A stretch of DNA of 64,000 nt from Cyclobacteriaceae bacterium (GTDB taxonomy: Bacteria > Bacteroidota > Bacteroidia > Cytophagales > Cyclobacteriaceae): contig JAEUUE010000128.1 in the NCBI GenBank assembly GCA_016787605.1, forward strand, positions 1 through 64,000. Direction: 5' to 3'. Below, one piece after another: positions 50,301 to 59,683 of the stretch. Below the pieces are notes generated by a model that ran no database searches, was not told the DNA's origin, and worked only from the letters and a program-made list of their open reading frames with translations. Positions within the stretch are counted from its first letter, which is position 1. Each line of letters starts with the position of its first letter. The position numbers and the translations under genes were made by a program.

Positions 50301-52490
50301 ATGCCCTCCCTCCTCCCAAGTTTCGAATACGACATCTTCATCTCTTACCGTCACAACGACAACCTCGATGGTTGGGTGACCGACTTTGTCCAGAACCTGG
50401 AAAAGGAACTGCGTGGGACGCTTAAAGACTCCGTCACCATCTACTTCGACAAAAACCCCCATGACGGCCTGCTGGAGACCCACTCGGTGGACAAGAGCCT
50501 GGAGGGAAAACTGAAGTGCCTCATTTTCATTCCCATCATCTCGCAAACCTATTGCGATCCGAAAAGCTTCGCCTGGCAGCACGAGTTTTGCGCGTTTAAC
50601 AACTTAGCGAAGCAAGACTCCTTTGGACGAGATATCAAGCTCGGAAACGGAAATGTTGCCAGTCGCATTCTTCCCATCCGGATCCATGACCTCGATGCCG
50701 AAGACAAATCCCTGCTCGAACGTGAATTGGGCGGCGTATTGAGGCCTGTTGATTTCATTTACCAGGAAGCGGGCGTCAACAGACCCCTTCGCTCCCACGA
50801 AGAGAATCCGACCAGGAACCAGAATCAGACGGTCTATCGCAACCAGGTCAACAAGGTGGCCAACGCGGTCAAAGAGATCATCACCTCACTCAAGAACCCG
50901 AATCCCCCAGGTCCACGGTCCACCACGGATCAGCCTTCCGTTGCCTCCCGCAGGCCGTTGAACAAGAAAGTCATCGCGTTTGCTACGGTGGCCATCATGG
51001 CGCTGCTGGCGGTGATCTACGCCGCATCGCAATTTACCGGCTCAAGCGACAGAGAGCCTGAGGTCCTCGACAAATCCATCGCGGTGCTTCCCTTCGCCGA
51101 CCTGAGCGAAACCAAAGACCAGGGCTGGTTTGGCGACGGGCTGACCGAGGAAATTCTGAACAGCCTCGCGCACATCAACGGGCTCCAGGTGACGTCCCGC
51201 ACTTCCTCGTTCGCCTTCAAAGACAAGAACCTGCGCATTCAGACCATTGCGGACTCGCTCGGTGTTAACTACGTTGTCGAAGGGTCTGTGAGAAAATCGG
51301 GCGATGGCCTCCGAATTACGGCACAGCTGATTCGTGCCAAGGATGGATTCCACGTCTGGTCGAATACCTATGACCGGAAATCGAAAGACATCTTTGACTT
51401 GCAGAAAGAGATCGCCTCCAAAATTGCCGAGAGCCTGGACATTTCTCTTGATGCAAAAGCACTGGAAGCCATGCAGTGGGCCGGAACCACTAATGCAGAA
51501 GCCTACCTGTCGTTCCTGAAAGCCCGGGAACTGGACAATAAGGCCCACAGCTCATCCTGGTTTATCGATTTGGCCACCCTGAAACAATCGAATGTCTTTT
51601 ACGAGCAGTCTACCCAGTTCGATCCGGACTTCGTAAATCCATACCTCTTCCATGCCGATTTCTTTCTACACTATGTGCTGAAGGATGACCCCCACTATGT
51701 GGATACACTCACCGACCGACAGGCGTATGAAAGTTTCATGAGCGATCTGACCAACGCCATCGACCGCTCAAAGGAAGCCTCACGGGCCGACTACTACCGT
51801 GTTTCCAAAGCGATGTACTCCAACGATTGGACAAACTTCAGAAGGGTCATTGAAAAAAGCCTTTACAGCGAACAGGCCATTGTTCACTATAAATACCAGA
51901 ACTTCGATCTGTCTTCTCTGCTTATTGGCCTGGGGTATGGTAACCGGATTATGGAAATCAGCAGGGCCATGCTCGAAAAAGACCCTGGCGATGCAGAAGC
52001 TTTTGGGAACATCATCTTGTGCCTGCTGCATCAAGGAAAATACCAGGAGGTGATCGATGAGATGGCCAACCGGGATAATGATCGCTCCAGACGTGGAATA
52101 AGGAACTACTTCTTTTTTGCCTTGATCAACTTGGGAAAACTGAACGAGACCATGGGCCTTATCGAACAGGAAGCCAATCAGGAGTATTATGCTTTTTACG
52201 ACCTGAAAGCGCTGATCCTTGCCCGGCAAGGCAAACGCAAAGAGGCTGAGGAAATACTGAAAATGGAACACCGGTCGAGTCCCTTCTATCTTTTTGCCGT
52301 AGAGGCGGTGTACGGAAGAAAAGTCGCCAACCAGGAAGCCGCCCGTATGGACAAGAAGATTCTCCTGGATTTCCCCCTGTTCAGAAGTCAGATGCTGTCG
52401 CCCGAGAACCTGCCTTTCGACCTTTCGGCCACACCGAAATTTGCCCGGCTCCTACAGCAGGCCGGCCCCTATAGTCCGCCCAACAAGTAA
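50301..52490 (+). CDS. TIR - transmembrane - TolB-like - TPR-like protein
   Basis: A 729-aa protein. The N-terminal TIR domain (residues about 8-175) starts EYDIFISYRHND and has the conserved W-x-x-E at 92-95 (FAWQHEFCAF); Glu95 fits the catalytic glutamate of NADase TIR domains. A Ser/Pro-rich linker is followed by a single membrane helix (about 222-243). A TolB N-terminal-like domain follows (SIAVLPFADLSETKDQGWFGDGL, about 255-385), with VVEGSVRKSGDGLRITAQL. The rest is helical repeats resembling TPR, ending SPPNK. The TIR would be cytoplasmic and the TolB-like/TPR part periplasmic. No Thoeris or other defence partner is adjacent. Confidence 0.85.
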   Translation: MPSLLPSFEYDIFISYRHNDNLDGWVTDFVQNLEKELRGTLKDSVTIYFDKNPHDGLLETHSVDKSLEGKLKCLIFIPIISQTYCDPKSFAWQHEFCAFNNLAKQDSFGRDIKLGNGNVASRILPIRIHDLDAEDKSLLERELGGVLRPVDFIYQEAGVNRPLRSHEENPTRNQNQTVYRNQVNKVANAVKEIITSLKNPNPPGPRSTTDQPSVASRRPLNKKVIAFATVAIMALLAVIYAASQFTGSSDREPEVLDKSIAVLPFADLSETKDQGWFGDGLTEEILNSLAHINGLQVTSRTSSFAFKDKNLRIQTIADSLGVNYVVEGSVRKSGDGLRITAQLIRAKDGFHVWSNTYDRKSKDIFDLQKEIASKIAESLDISLDAKALEAMQWAGTTNAEAYLSFLKARELDNKAHSSSWFIDLATLKQSNVFYEQSTQFDPDFVNPYLFHADFFLHYVLKDDPHYVDTLTDRQAYESFMSDLTNAIDRSKEASRADYYRVSKAMYSNDWTNFRRVIEKSLYSEQAIVHYKYQNFDLSSLLIGLGYGNRIMEISRAMLEKDPGDAEAFGNIILCLLHQGKYQEVIDEMANRDNDRSRRGIRNYFFFALINLGKLNETMGLIEQEANQEYYAFYDLKALILARQGKRKEAEEILKMEHRSSPFYLFAVEAVYGRKVANQEAARMDKKILLDFPLFRSQMLSPENLPFDLSATPKFARLLQQAGPYSPPNK

Positions 52491-52498
52491 CCCTCGTT

Positions 52499-54181
52499 CT
52501 ATTTCTGCCACCCCTTCCATCCCGGCCCGCGAACCACCCGACCCGGACGGGCGTCGGTGTGCTCGCCGTCCTTCAATACTTGTACGCCGTTGACAAACAC
52601 ATGCTGCATGCCGGTGGCATACTGGTGCGGGTTCTCAAACGTGGCATGATCCTGTACCTTCGCCGGGTCAAAGATCACCACATCGGCAAAGTAACCCGGA
52701 GACAACGTTCCGCGCTTCTTGATGTGAATGTTGGTGGCGGGCAGCCGGGTCAGCCGTCGGATGGCTTCCTCCATGGGGATGACCTTCTCGTCTCGGACAT
52801 ATTTACCGAGCAGCCGCGCTACGTTGCCATAGGCCCTCGGGTGCTCTTTGTACTTCAGCCAGAAACCTTCCGCAGGCGGTGAGCCGGCATCCGAACCAAA
52901 GCTCACATAGGGCAGTGCGATCTGCCGTTTGATGTTCTCCTCACTCATCATGAAGTAGGCCGCTTCCACACGCGTTCTGTCAGCAATCACCAGGTCCATG
53001 GCCGTCTCTTCCGGCGACTTGCCGTGCATCTTCGACACTTCCGCCAGCGTCTTCCCGACATACTGCTTCAGGGAATCCTTGCTGAAACCCAGCAGCAACA
53101 CATTTTCAGGACCCCCGCAGGTGCGGAGCATGTTTTCCCATTTATCGGTGGGCGTCAGCATCTCCTGGAGGGCCTTCTTCCGGATTGCCGGGGTCTTCAG
53201 TCGCTTGATCCACTCGTTGATCCCGCCTTCCTGCACCCAGGGCGGCATGGTGGCATCAAGGCCCGTGGCGCCTGCCGTATAGTTGTACATGTTCGCGGTG
53301 ATGGTCAGCCCCGATTTGTTGGCTGTCTCAATCATGGATATCACACTGTCCAACTTCCACCAGTTGTCTTTGCCCGCCATCTTGAGGTGATAAATCTCCG
53401 CGGGAAGTCCACCCTCACGCGCAATCCGGATCGTTTCGTCCACAGCGCCAAAAATATTGTTGCCCTCGCTGCGCATATGCGCGATGTACATGCCGCCGTG
53501 AAGGGCCGCCACATGACTCAGTTCGATGAGTTCTTCGGTTGTGGCATAGTTTCCCGGGGCATAGATGAGGGCCGTTGTCACCCCAAGGGCTCCCTCTTCC
53601 ATCGCCTGATCGACCAGGTTCTTCATTCGTTTCATCTCGTCCGGGTTAGGCGCCCGGTTGGCATATCCCAGTTCGTGTACCCGCACGGTGTTCAGCCCGA
53701 CAAAGGAGGCGATGTTCTGGGAAACGCCCTTCTTTTCCAGGTACTCCAGGTACTCGCCCAGGGTAGTCCACTCGATCGGGTATCTGAAGTCCGGGTACTT
53801 TTCCATTTGTTCCCGGGCCTGCTGCTTCATGGCCTCGCTCATCGGCGCGATAGAAATCTCGCCCAGAACCTCCAGGGTGACCCCCTGGCGTACGTCGCTT
53901 TGGCCCCGGCCGTCCAGGATAAGCGTCTCCCAGCTATGACTCAACATGTTGATGAAACCCGGTGCGACGGCCAGACCCGTGGCGTCAATTTCCAGTTTGC
54001 CCACGGCGTTGGACAATTTCCCGATGGCCGCGATAGTGTCGCCGTTGATGGCCACATCCTCTACGATTCCCGGATTACCCGTGCCGTCGTATACGGTGCC
54101 TCCTTTAATCAAAATATCGTACTCTTTCTTCTGACAGGAGAGTATACTCAGGACGACAAATACAACCAGCAGTTTTTTCAT
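52499..54181 (-). CDS. D-aminoacylase-type amidohydrolase lipoprotein
   Basis: A 560-aa lipoprotein (MKKLLVVFVVLSILSCQKK, lipobox ILSC). YDILIKGGTVYDGTGNPGIVEDVAINGD and the C-terminal GTLSPGYFADVVIFDP bracket a TIM-barrel amidohydrolase of the N-acyl-D-amino-acid deacylase group. The first strand motif is PGFINMLSHSWETL instead of the usual PGFID-x-H-x-H, so the first metal His pair is altered. Later sites (YIAHMRSEGN, AEIYHLKMAG, SFGSDAGSP) are present. It probably acts on a blocked amino acid or dipeptide in the periplasm; the altered motif leaves activity open. It is convergent with the TIR gene with 8 nt between. Confidence 0.85.
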   Translation of the reverse strand: MKKLLVVFVVLSILSCQKKEYDILIKGGTVYDGTGNPGIVEDVAINGDTIAAIGKLSNAVGKLEIDATGLAVAPGFINMLSHSWETLILDGRGQSDVRQGVTLEVLGEISIAPMSEAMKQQAREQMEKYPDFRYPIEWTTLGEYLEYLEKKGVSQNIASFVGLNTVRVHELGYANRAPNPDEMKRMKNLVDQAMEEGALGVTTALIYAPGNYATTEELIELSHVAALHGGMYIAHMRSEGNNIFGAVDETIRIAREGGLPAEIYHLKMAGKDNWWKLDSVISMIETANKSGLTITANMYNYTAGATGLDATMPPWVQEGGINEWIKRLKTPAIRKKALQEMLTPTDKWENMLRTCGGPENVLLLGFSKDSLKQYVGKTLAEVSKMHGKSPEETAMDLVIADRTRVEAAYFMMSEENIKRQIALPYVSFGSDAGSPPAEGFWLKYKEHPRAYGNVARLLGKYVRDEKVIPMEEAIRRLTRLPATNIHIKKRGTLSPGYFADVVIFDPAKVQDHATFENPHQYATGMQHVFVNGVQVLKDGEHTDARPGRVVRGPGWKGWQK

Positions 54182-54381
54182 GGGATGGGTTCATTAATAC
54201 AAAAAAATAATGTAGCCAAAAATAGGGGCATGCACAAGGACAGAAGCGAAAGCTTCAACCCGTTATTACCTCTGCGGTTGTGATCCATTTTCACCTGAAC
54301 AAAGTTTTCGCAGGAATAAGCCTTCGTCAACCGGCACGCCTCCAAAGTTATGTATCTTCGGCCAGCTCCGACTTCTCTGTC

Positions 54382-56667
54382 ATGGTCCGATATCTCCTAT
54401 TCGTGCTGGCATGGCTTGGCCTGGAATCCTGCCAACCTCACCGGGAATCTCCCACCCCGCTGGACAACCTTAATATCTACGTACCGCGCGAAGCCAACCG
54501 AGCCGTATCGTTCACCAACAAGGAGGCCGCCTACTATTACGTTCAAACGCACCTCGCTGATCATCCCGAACACACGTGGTTTGAGGGCATGAATATCGCC
54601 AAGAACAGAATTTTCGGGGGGTACCGGCTGCTTGCCGACCGCGTCGAATTGGACAACCAGGAATCGGAGGTGAAGGTGTTCCCGTACAAGTTGACCCGCC
54701 GGCACAAGGGAGGAGTGACGGAAGAACTCTGGATGCTCGACTACCGCAACGTCATCGAGGTTAGCCTCTCCGGTGCCACCGGAAACATCGGTATAGCCCT
54801 GAAAGGAACAGGCGTCACCCTGCAGCGTCAGACGGCCTCGATGGCTTTCTTCCAATCAATCGAGGGTAATTACACGATCGCAGTATCCTCCCTGGCATCC
54901 CAACCGATCCATGTAACCGACCAGGTGGTTTTCTCCCGCGCGGAGGCAGGGGGTTTCTTCATCGCCGCAGCCAAAACAGAACCCGAGGCAGAGGCCTTGC
55001 TCCTCGATACCCAAAAACAAATCGCGGGGCTGAAAAGGGACCGCATTCAGCGGATGCAGCAATTCATGGAATACGCCGCGCACCTCGAATCAAACCTGGA
55101 TTCCCTGGACCTGGCCATGAACTGGCTGAACGTAACGATGAATCAACTGGTGACCCGACAGCAAGGCGATGGCATCTATGCCGGGCTCCCGTGGTTCAAC
55201 GAGTACTGGGGACGAGATGAGTTCATTGCCTTTCCGGGAGCCATCCTCGTCTCAGGTCAATTCGAAACCGGGCGCAAAATCCTTACCTCCTTCGCTGACT
55301 ACCAGAACCAGGACTCCATGTCCCGGTTCTTCGGCCGCGTCCCCAACATCGTCAACCCCAGCAACATCGACTACCACACCACTGATGGGACTCCCCGATT
55401 TATTATCGCACTGCAGGACTATGTGAAATACTCAGGAGACACATCACTTATCAAAGAGCTTTATCCGGCAGTCATCCACAGCATTGACGGCGCACTGAAA
55501 CACTGGGTAGACAGTAAAGGTTACCTGCTGCACGAAGACAACGAAACGTGGATGGATGCGCGCGATGCCAACCTCGTATCGTACTCTCCCCGGGGTACCC
55601 GGGCCAATGACATCCAGGCACTCTGGTACAACCAGCTAAAAGCAGGGGTCTATTTCGCGGATTACATGAACGATTCTGTCCACGGGAGAAAGTGGAATGC
55701 CCTGGCCGATCGGCTAAAGGCAAGTTTTCAGAAAGACTTTCAAAGCGAGGAAAAGGATTACCTCGCTGATCGTCTCACCCAGGAAAACGAACCCGACTAC
55801 ACCCTGCGTCCCAACCAACTCTTCGCACTGGACATGATCGATGAGCCTGCCTTCCGGGCAAAGGCACTGAGAAAAACCTGGGAAGAACTGGTTTATCCCT
55901 GGGGAGTCGCCACGCTGGACCGTAACCACCCCTTCTTTCATCCCTACCATCTCACGCCGGAATATCACAAAGACGCCGCCTATCACAACGGTGCCATCTG
56001 GCCCTGGCTGAATGGTATCGCCATGCAACGAATGATCGAGTTTGAGCAGGTGGAGACCGCCTATGCCCTCTTCAAGAACATGAACCGCCAGGCGCTTACC
56101 CGCGGGGTTGTTGGTGGCCTCAGTGAAAACCTCGATGCCTACCCGCACCCCGGGGAGAAATTGCCGAGGCTTACCGGCACGTACCTGCAAGCCTGGTCAA
56201 ACTCCGAACAGCTCCGCATCTGGTACCAATGGTTCCTGGGCATTCGTCCCGACCTGGCAAACAACACCATTACCCTTGCCCCGCGAATTCCAGGAGAAAT
56301 AAATGACCTCAACTACCGCTCCCTTGTTGGCCCGGGAAGTATTTCCGTGACGTACAAAAGGTCTGCCACGACCACAACTACTTATCAATTTGACAACCTT
56401 TCTCGCCTCACGGTCCGTGTGGACATCTACCCTTATGAAGTAGTCACTGTGGATCTCGGGCCAACTGGCACGCTGGAAATCAAGGAGAACACGGAGGCGT
56501 TGACGCTGTCCATTCGCGAGGTAGGAAGCATCAGCAAGGAAATCAGGCAGGAACGGTCTCCTCGCCGAATCAAACAAAAAGCCTTTTATGACAAGGCATT
56601 ACAGGGGGCCAGGTTCGCCACGCCGCTGGATCTCAGGATACACCCGGTGATGCGCGCCAACCCATAA
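54382..56667 (+). CDS. amylo-alpha-1,6-glucosidase / GH133-like lipoprotein
   Basis: A 761-aa lipoprotein, start at 54382 (MVRYLLFVLAWLGLESCQ, lipobox LESC). The central region is a six-hairpin (alpha/alpha)6 domain as in glycogen debranching enzymes: GLPWFNEYWGRDEFIAFPGAILVSGQF, with GRDE carrying the likely acid, DYHTTDGTPRFIIALQDYVKYSGD, NETWMDARD and HNGAIWPWLNG. A Rossmann-free beta domain forms the C-terminus. The secretion signal is unusual for a debranching enzyme and suggests use on outside glycans. The final 50 residues (KEIRQERSPRRIKQKAFYD) are basic and not family-typical. Confidence 0.8.
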   Translation: MVRYLLFVLAWLGLESCQPHRESPTPLDNLNIYVPREANRAVSFTNKEAAYYYVQTHLADHPEHTWFEGMNIAKNRIFGGYRLLADRVELDNQESEVKVFPYKLTRRHKGGVTEELWMLDYRNVIEVSLSGATGNIGIALKGTGVTLQRQTASMAFFQSIEGNYTIAVSSLASQPIHVTDQVVFSRAEAGGFFIAAAKTEPEAEALLLDTQKQIAGLKRDRIQRMQQFMEYAAHLESNLDSLDLAMNWLNVTMNQLVTRQQGDGIYAGLPWFNEYWGRDEFIAFPGAILVSGQFETGRKILTSFADYQNQDSMSRFFGRVPNIVNPSNIDYHTTDGTPRFIIALQDYVKYSGDTSLIKELYPAVIHSIDGALKHWVDSKGYLLHEDNETWMDARDANLVSYSPRGTRANDIQALWYNQLKAGVYFADYMNDSVHGRKWNALADRLKASFQKDFQSEEKDYLADRLTQENEPDYTLRPNQLFALDMIDEPAFRAKALRKTWEELVYPWGVATLDRNHPFFHPYHLTPEYHKDAAYHNGAIWPWLNGIAMQRMIEFEQVETAYALFKNMNRQALTRGVVGGLSENLDAYPHPGEKLPRLTGTYLQAWSNSEQLRIWYQWFLGIRPDLANNTITLAPRIPGEINDLNYRSLVGPGSISVTYKRSATTTTTYQFDNLSRLTVRVDIYPYEVVTVDLGPTGTLEIKENTEALTLSIREVGSISKEIRQERSPRRIKQKAFYDKALQGARFATPLDLRIHPVMRANP

Positions 56668-56732
56668 GCTGTTTGGCCATCCGGCGAATGCTGAATAATC
56701 TCTACGTATATTTCGTCAAAGCCCCCGTTTCC

Positions 56733-58004
56733 ATGCGCCAGCGTCTTATCCTCGTACTCCTGTCCCTGCTCCCGGTTATCGCCACGGCACAGAAGGTGGC
56801 CCTGGTAGCCAAAGCACTCATCGACGGCACAGGCCAGGTGATCTTCAGTCCGGCGGTACTTATTGACAACAACAAAATTGTCGCGGTCACGACCAAAGCA
56901 AAGCTACCCAAAGACGTCACACTCATCGACCTCGGGGATTACACGCTTTTGCCGGGGTTGATTGACCTTCACGTTCACCCCAACCTTACCACCGGAGACT
57001 ACCAGGTCGATCATCTGAAAGCCTCTTCCGCAGCCAAGGCACTCCTGGGACTCAAGAACCTGCAAGACATCCTCGCGGCCGGTTGGACAACCGTACGGGT
57101 GGCTGGCGACGGTGACGTCGGATATGCCAACCTGGAGATTCGCGACGCCATCAACAAAGGGATGTTTACCGGGCCCCGAATCTTCGGCGCCGGTCACTAT
57201 CTCTCCACTACGGGTGGCGGAGGTGACATCAACTTCCTTTCCTACGAGCAGCGTGTCGTCGCGGATGGACTCATCGTGGATGGCCCCGAAGAAGTGCGGA
57301 AGGCGGTGAGAACAGAGATCAAATACGGCAGTGACTGGATCAAGTTGCTGGTCACGGGAGCGTTCATGTCGGCCGGGGATAACCCGAACAACGTTCACTT
57401 CAGCGCCGAAGAGCTGAAGGCGGCCGTTGACGAAGCTTCCAAGAGGGATGTCCCTGTGATGGCCCACGCACATGCTGCCGAAGGCATCAAGTTGGCGGTA
57501 AGGTCCGGGGTTCGCACGATCGAACACGGTTCCTTCATCGACGAAGAGGCTATGGATCTCATGATCCAGAAAGGCACCTGGCTGATCCCCACCTTTTGTG
57601 TTCATACCTACTTTGAGCAGCAACCTACTGTCGACCCGGCCCTGCAGAAGAGCCTGGAGATTGGAAGACGAACGAAGGAGTCCATGTACGCGAACATGAG
57701 GCTTGCCGTGAAGAAAGGCGTGAAGTTTGGGCTGGGGTCGGACAACGTCGGCTGGCCGGCCTCGTTTTCGGCCAGCGAACTGGCAGAATACGTCTCCATC
57801 GGGATGACGCCCATGCAGGCGATCCTGTGCGCCACGAAGGTCAATGCTGAAATCCTGAGAAAAGAAAAGGAATTAGGCACCATTGAACCCGGAAAGCTGG
57901 CCGACCTGATCGCCGTGAAGGGTGACCCGCTGAAGGACATCACCGAACTTCAACGGGTTAAGTTTGTGATGGCTAATGGAAAAGTCGTCAAGAACGAGAA
58001 ATGA
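56733..58004 (+). CDS. secreted amidohydrolase, imidazolonepropionase/prolidase-like
   Basis: A 423-aa amidohydrolase, start at 56733 (MRQRLILVLLSLLPVIATAQ, signal peptide). Metal site HVHPN in LIDLHVHPNLTTGD, carboxylated-Lys candidate in SDWIKLLVTGAF, then MAHAHAAEGI, TIEHGSFID and LGSDNVG. The family includes secreted Xaa-Pro dipeptidase-like enzymes and imidazolonepropionase-like hydrolases. It follows the debranching-like gene by 65 nt and precedes another amidohydrolase. Confidence 0.9.
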   Translation: MRQRLILVLLSLLPVIATAQKVALVAKALIDGTGQVIFSPAVLIDNNKIVAVTTKAKLPKDVTLIDLGDYTLLPGLIDLHVHPNLTTGDYQVDHLKASSAAKALLGLKNLQDILAAGWTTVRVAGDGDVGYANLEIRDAINKGMFTGPRIFGAGHYLSTTGGGGDINFLSYEQRVVADGLIVDGPEEVRKAVRTEIKYGSDWIKLLVTGAFMSAGDNPNNVHFSAEELKAAVDEASKRDVPVMAHAHAAEGIKLAVRSGVRTIEHGSFIDEEAMDLMIQKGTWLIPTFCVHTYFEQQPTVDPALQKSLEIGRRTKESMYANMRLAVKKGVKFGLGSDNVGWPASFSASELAEYVSIGMTPMQAILCATKVNAEILRKEKELGTIEPGKLADLIAVKGDPLKDITELQRVKFVMANGKVVKNEK

Positions 58005-58021
58005 GGCGTGTACTCCTGCAC

Positions 58022-58103
58022 AAAACCGAAAAATGTAAAATACTGAATGTAAAATGTAGAATTAATACACCCATACTCTACATTTTGCCTTTTGCGTTTT
58101 GAA
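58022..58103. repeat. inverted heptad arrays with no gene between ('empty' pair)
   Basis: Left array 58022-58063 (AAAACCG, AAAAATG, TAAAATA, CTGAATG, TAAAATG, TAGAATT) and right array 58076-58103 (CTCTACA, TTTTGCC, TTTTGCG, TTTTGAA) face each other across 12 nt. AAAATGTAGA (58051-58060) and TCTACATTTT (58077-58086) are exact inverted copies, which may also terminate transcription after the 56733 gene. Confidence 0.8.
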
Positions 58104-58147
58104 GCCGTAACCTAGATTTGAAATAGAGTCGAGATCAACCCAACACC

Positions 58148-59605
58148 ATGCGATCAAAAATCACCATCCTGGCAACCCTCCTGCTGGCCTTTCTCGTGAT
58201 CACCCGCTGTCAGCCGCCGGGCGAAATGTTCGAAGGGGCGATTTGCATCCAGAACATCACCACCGTGGATCCCACCGACGGGCCGCGCGAAGCCCAGACG
58301 GTCATTATCAAAGACGGCAAAATTCTCAGGATCTCACCCACGGCAGAACTCCGGCTTTCCAGCAAGAACCAGATCGTCGATGGAACCGGTAAGTTCCTGA
58401 TACCGGGTCTTTGGGATGCGCATGTGCACTTCGCCTACATCGAGGCCCTGGCACCCAGGATGTTTGATCTGTTCCTGCTCTACGGGATCACGAGCGTCCG
58501 CGATACCGGTGGCGAGATCATGTTTGTGAAAAAATGGAAGGATGCCGCGCTGGCCAACCCCACCGATGCGCCGCGGGTCATGATCGCCGGCCCCTTGCTC
58601 GACGGGATGCCCAACGTGTACGATGGCAGCGATCCCGGCCATCCGCCCCTGTCCATTGGGTCGGGTTCGGTGGAGGCGCTGGAAACCCTGATTCACAAGC
58701 TGGACAGCATCGGGGTTGATTTTCTCAAAGCCTATGAAATGCTTACCCCGGAGCAGTACTACAAACTCATGGAAATGGCCAAACGGTTGGGATACAAGGT
58801 GACCGGCCACGTGCCTCTCAGCATGGACGTGATCGGCGCCTCGAATGCCGGTCTCAACAGCATGGAGCACATGCGAAACCTGGAGATTTCTTGCGCTTCC
58901 AATGCAGAGGAACTGCTGATTCAACGCCATGCCATGCTCAAGAAAGGGAAAAATCTCCCCGGCGGGGAACTGCGCTCCAGCATCCATGCCGCCCAGCGGG
59001 AAGTCGCCGTGAATAACTATAATGAGAAGAAAGCTGACGAGATTATACAGGTGCTGCTGAAGAACCAGACCTGGCAGATTCCGACGCTGACGCTGAACAC
59101 CAGCCAGGCCCGCCCGCCCTATACCCGACCCGAGTGGCAGGAAAGTTTTGAATACCTGCCGGACACGATCCGCAATCAGTGGAAATCCTACCTGGAGGCT
59201 TCCTCGAAAGAGCCCGCTTCTCCCTTTCGCCAGGCGTACTCGACATGGATGATGAACATGGCCGGTAAGATTCACAAGGCCGGCGTTCCCATGATGGCCG
59301 GAACCGATACGCCGATTGCTTTCCTCACGCCAGGCCTCAGCCTCCACGAAGAATTAGTGAGCCTGGTGGAAGCAGGGCTTTCTACGCAGGAAGCCTTGAA
59401 GGCGGCGACGATAAATCCGGCGATTTACTTCGGCATAGAGAATGAGCTGGGATCGATTCGCGAAACGCAGTGGGCCGATTTGCTGATCCTATCCGCCAAT
59501 CCGCTTGAAGATATTCGCAACACACAACGGATTGACGCGGTGATTAAGCAGGGGAAGTTCTTCGGCAAGAGTGAACTGGATAGTATCAAGAGTCGGCTTC
59601 GGTAA
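58148..59605 (+). CDS. amidohydrolase lipoprotein
   Basis: A 485-aa lipoprotein (MRSKITILATLLLAFLVITRC, lipobox ITRC). Metal site HVHF in LWDAHVHFAYIEAL, carboxyl-Lys candidate DFLKAYEML, GHVPLSMD, SMEHMRNLEI and MAGTDTPIAFL follow the order of metal-dependent amidohydrolases with imidazolonepropionase-like folds. It forms a run with the two previous hydrolases, though with its own 143-nt upstream gap that contains a heptad pair. Confidence 0.9.
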   Translation: MRSKITILATLLLAFLVITRCQPPGEMFEGAICIQNITTVDPTDGPREAQTVIIKDGKILRISPTAELRLSSKNQIVDGTGKFLIPGLWDAHVHFAYIEALAPRMFDLFLLYGITSVRDTGGEIMFVKKWKDAALANPTDAPRVMIAGPLLDGMPNVYDGSDPGHPPLSIGSGSVEALETLIHKLDSIGVDFLKAYEMLTPEQYYKLMEMAKRLGYKVTGHVPLSMDVIGASNAGLNSMEHMRNLEISCASNAEELLIQRHAMLKKGKNLPGGELRSSIHAAQREVAVNNYNEKKADEIIQVLLKNQTWQIPTLTLNTSQARPPYTRPEWQESFEYLPDTIRNQWKSYLEASSKEPASPFRQAYSTWMMNMAGKIHKAGVPMMAGTDTPIAFLTPGLSLHEELVSLVEAGLSTQEALKAATINPAIYFGIENELGSIRETQWADLLILSANPLEDIRNTQRIDAVIKQGKFFGKSELDSIKSRLR

Positions 59606-59607
59606 AC

Positions 59608-59642
59608 GGTAACCAGTGACCGGTAACCGGTAACCGGTGATC
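59608..59642. repeat. heptad repeat (GGTAACC), left side of S23 locus 1
   Basis: Five units: GGTAACC, AGTGACC, GGTAACC, GGTAACC, GGTGATC. They begin 3 nt after the amidohydrolase stop. The unit GGTNACC is its own reverse complement, so orientation cannot be read. Confidence 0.85.
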
Positions 59643-59655
59643 TGCAACTGAAGAT

Positions 59656-59683
59656 CTCTTGAGTAACCCTGAGGACTCAAGAG
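59656..59683 (-). terminator. stem-loop across the S23 stop codon
   Basis: CTCTTGAGT (59656-59664) pairs exactly with ACTCAAGAG (59675-59683); the loop is 10 nt. The right arm covers the stop codon of the minus-strand gene. There is no long T-run, so terminator function is uncertain. Confidence 0.5.

Noticed and set aside
50301..52490. A Thoeris or CBASS defence operon around the TIR gene
   Set aside because: Neighbours are a dehydrogenase and a convergent amidohydrolase; no effector or nucleotide cyclase is adjacent.
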